Below are positions 62,508 through 64,000 of a stretch of DNA of 64,000 nt, piece by piece. This DNA comes from Rhodomicrobium vannielii ATCC 17100. GTDB lineage: Bacteria; Pseudomonadota; Alphaproteobacteria; Rhizobiales; Rhodomicrobiaceae. Position 1 is the first letter of the stretch; each line of letters opens with the position of its first letter. The DNA is taken from NCBI RefSeq assembly GCF_000166055.1, contig NC_014664.1, positions 2,238,001-2,302,000 of the forward strand. The letters run 5' to 3'. The notes under the pieces were generated by a model. It had not been told where the DNA came from. It saw only the letters and a list, made by a program, of their open reading frames with translations, and ran no database searches. The position numbers and the translations under genes are program-made.

Positions 62508-64000
62508 TCAGGAGGCCGGTTTCCTGAAAAACTTAGGAATATCAATGGCTTCGTCGCCATTCTGACGAGCAGCGCCAGGGTCGCTTTCCATGTCGTCGCC
62601 AGCATCGTCATGGCTTGCGCCATTCCGATGCCCTTGTTCCGCCACAGTTTTTTCATGATTGGAGCGTGGCTGAAGAGCAACAGATTTAGCCTGCGTGGCA
62701 GGGGCTGGCTTCGAAGCGTTACGATCCCGGCCCGCCATCCAGTCGAAGAAGCCGCGAGGCTTGCCGGAACTTCGATTCGAGGCCCCGTTGTTGCCCGCGC
62801 CGTCAGACTGTCCGAGTTCCGGGAAATCCGAAAAAGTGAGTGGACGACGCGGCGCGCGCGCAGTCTTCGCGGGAGGCACCGGCTCGAAACGCTGACCATT
62901 ATCCGTTTGAGCGGGCGGCGCGACGTCATCGCCGCTGCGTCTACCTTTCGGTTCGAGCACGACGCGACGATCCTGCGCCTGACGTGCGGGCTGCTCGCGC
63001 AATCCGCCGAACGGCGCACGGCGCGGCGCTTCCTGCTGGGCGGACTGCATGCGCTCGGCAAGCCCTCCGTCCTTTTCCACGGGCGGCGGCGGCGCAATAT
63101 GATGGGGGGCGACGCCGGAGTGAATGCCGGTCGCGACCACGGACACCCGCAGCCTGTTCTGAAGCGACTGGTCGAACGTTGCGCCGACGATGATGTTCAC
63201 GTCCGGGTTTTCCTCGGGATCGACCTCGCGGCGGATGCGGGACGCAGCCTCTTCCACCTCGTACAGCGTCATGTCGAAACTGCCGGTGATGCTGACGAGC
63301 AGCCCCTTGGCGCCGCGCATCGACACTTCGCCGAGCAGCGGATTGGAAATCGCGGCTTCCGCCGCCTGAAGCGCGCGCTTCTCGCCTTCGGCCTCGCCCG
63401 TGCCCATGAGCGCGGTGCCCATGTTCTGCATGACGGTGCGCACGTCGGCGAAGTCGAGGTTGATCAACCCTTCCTTAACCATAAGATCGGTGATGCAGGA
63501 CACCCCCGAGCGCAGCACATCGTCGGCGCGCGAGAAGGCGTCCGCGAAGGTGGTGCGCTCGCTCGCGACGAGGAACAGGTTCTGGTTCGGGATGACGATC
63601 AGCGTATCGACATGTTGCGCGAGGCCCGCGATACCGGCATCCGCCGTGCGCATGCGGCGCTGGCCTTCGAATTCGAACGGCTTCGTCACCACCGCGACCG
63701 TGAGCACGCCCAGTTCCTTCGCCGTGCGCGCGATGATCGGAGCAGCGCCCGTGCCCGTGCCGCCGCCCATGCCCGCCGTGATGAACAGGAGATGCACGCC
63801 GTCGAGATGGGAGCGGATTTCCTCGATGGCTTCTTCGGCCGCAGCCGCGCCGATCTCCGGCCGCGAGCCCGCGCCGAGGCCCTCGGTGATGCCGATGCCC
63901 ATCTGAATGGTGGTGTAAGCGCCGGACGACGCGAGCGCCTGCGCGTCCGTGTTCGCGGCGATGAATTCCACGCCTTCGAGCCCGGCTTCGACCATGTTGT
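62508..64000 (-). CDS. ftsZ: Cell division GTPase FtsZ, N-terminus outside window
   Basis: Tubulin-like GTPase that forms the division ring. Visible from the N-terminal [20 protein letters not shown] onward: the tubulin signature [12 protein letters not shown], the T7-loop region with [15 protein letters not shown], and the domain end [21 protein letters not shown] long, Pro/Arg/Glu-rich linker of about 180 residues follows, as in alphaproteobacterial FtsZ, ending in the partner-binding tail [11 protein letters not shown]. The first about 25-30 residues, including the first GTP-binding loop, lie past base 64000. Confidence 0.97.
   Translation of the reverse strand, partial: NMVEAGLEGVEFIAANTDAQALASSGAYTTIQMGIGITEGLGAGSRPEIGAAAAEEAIEEIRSHLDGVHLLFITAGMGGGTGTGAAPIIARTAKELGVLTVAVVTKPFEFEGQRRMRTADAGIAGLAQHVDTLIVIPNQNLFLVASERTTFADAFSRADDVLRSGVSCITDLMVKEGLINLDFADVRTVMQNMGTALMGTGEAEGEKRALQAAEAAISNPLLGEVSMRGAKGLLVSITGSFDMTLYEVEEAASRIRREVDPEENPDVNIIVGATFDQSLQNRLRVSVVATGIHSGVAPHHIAPPPPVEKDGGLAERMQSAQQEAPRRAPFGGLREQPARQAQDRRVVLEPKGRRSGDDVAPPAQTDNGQRFEPVPPAKTARAPRRPLTFSDFPELGQSDGAGNNGASNRSSGKPRGFFDWMAGRDRNASKPAPATQAKSVALQPRSNHEKTVAEQGHRNGASHDDAGDDMESDPGAARQNGDEAIDIPKFFRKPAS

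Overview
The window is GC-rich alphaproteobacterial DNA. Gene content points to the order Hyphomicrobiales: curli genes with the alphaproteobacterial inhibitor CsgH, a K+-independent proton-pumping pyrophosphatase, the cell-envelope/repair run ftsZ-lpxC-bamD-mntP-recN-ligA, and a CbbY-type sugar phosphatase. I cannot name the genus from sequence alone. All calls are read from the sequence; no database was searched.

Layout. (1) 1-8100 is an accessory island. An IS66-family element, cut by the window edge, has landed in a tandem helix-turn-helix gene. It is followed by a three-gene ABC-3C conflict operon (PD-(D/E)XK nuclease effector, middle component, Rad50-like ATPase), a small ORF with a possible three-way-junction RNA upstream, a GrpB-like gene, and tRNA-Arg(ACG), a likely integration edge. 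(2) 8161-16224 holds hppA and a copper/silver efflux operon (Cys/His/Met-rich protein, FixH-like protein, CusB-like adaptor, CusA-like pump; no outer-membrane component). (3) 16718-21667 is a curli locus: csgF, csgG, two curlin-repeat proteins, two members of an unrecognised curli-linked family (one carries C-terminal curlin repeats) and csgH. No csgE is present here.

(4) 22137-41118, bracketed by transposase remnants, looks like a sulfur-acquisition region. It has ssuABC-type sulfonate uptake, a family 2A encapsulin (SrpI-like) followed by its cysteine desulfurase with a 260-residue disordered arm, and an unusual operon of a Cx8Cx2C radical SAM protein, an FMN-binding PPOX protein and a cobalamin-binding radical SAM protein, divergent from a Crp/Fnr regulator. 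Next come an amino-acid permease, a class III aminotransferase, a CMD-family protein and metY, facing a convergent set (YdhR-like, atypical SDR, DUF938 methyltransferase, MetX-like acyltransferase) and a frameshifted cupin. The desulfurase shell plus the flavin/radical-SAM operon is the best candidate for new biology here. (5) 41271-42960 is a graveyard: transposase and binding-protein fragments, the decayed remains of a fecI-fecR-fecA iron locus, and two MITE-like inverted repeats.

(6) 42987-64000 is mostly core genome: ruvB away from ruvCA, a ligase-associated exonuclease divergent from an Lhr-type helicase, a TorF-type porin, an MFS transporter, a PRC-barrel protein, a membrane protein, a secreted Gly/Arg/Trp/Tyr repeat protein, cbbY, then ligA-recN-mntP-bamD-lpxC-ftsZ, all on the minus strand, with ftsZ running off the right edge.
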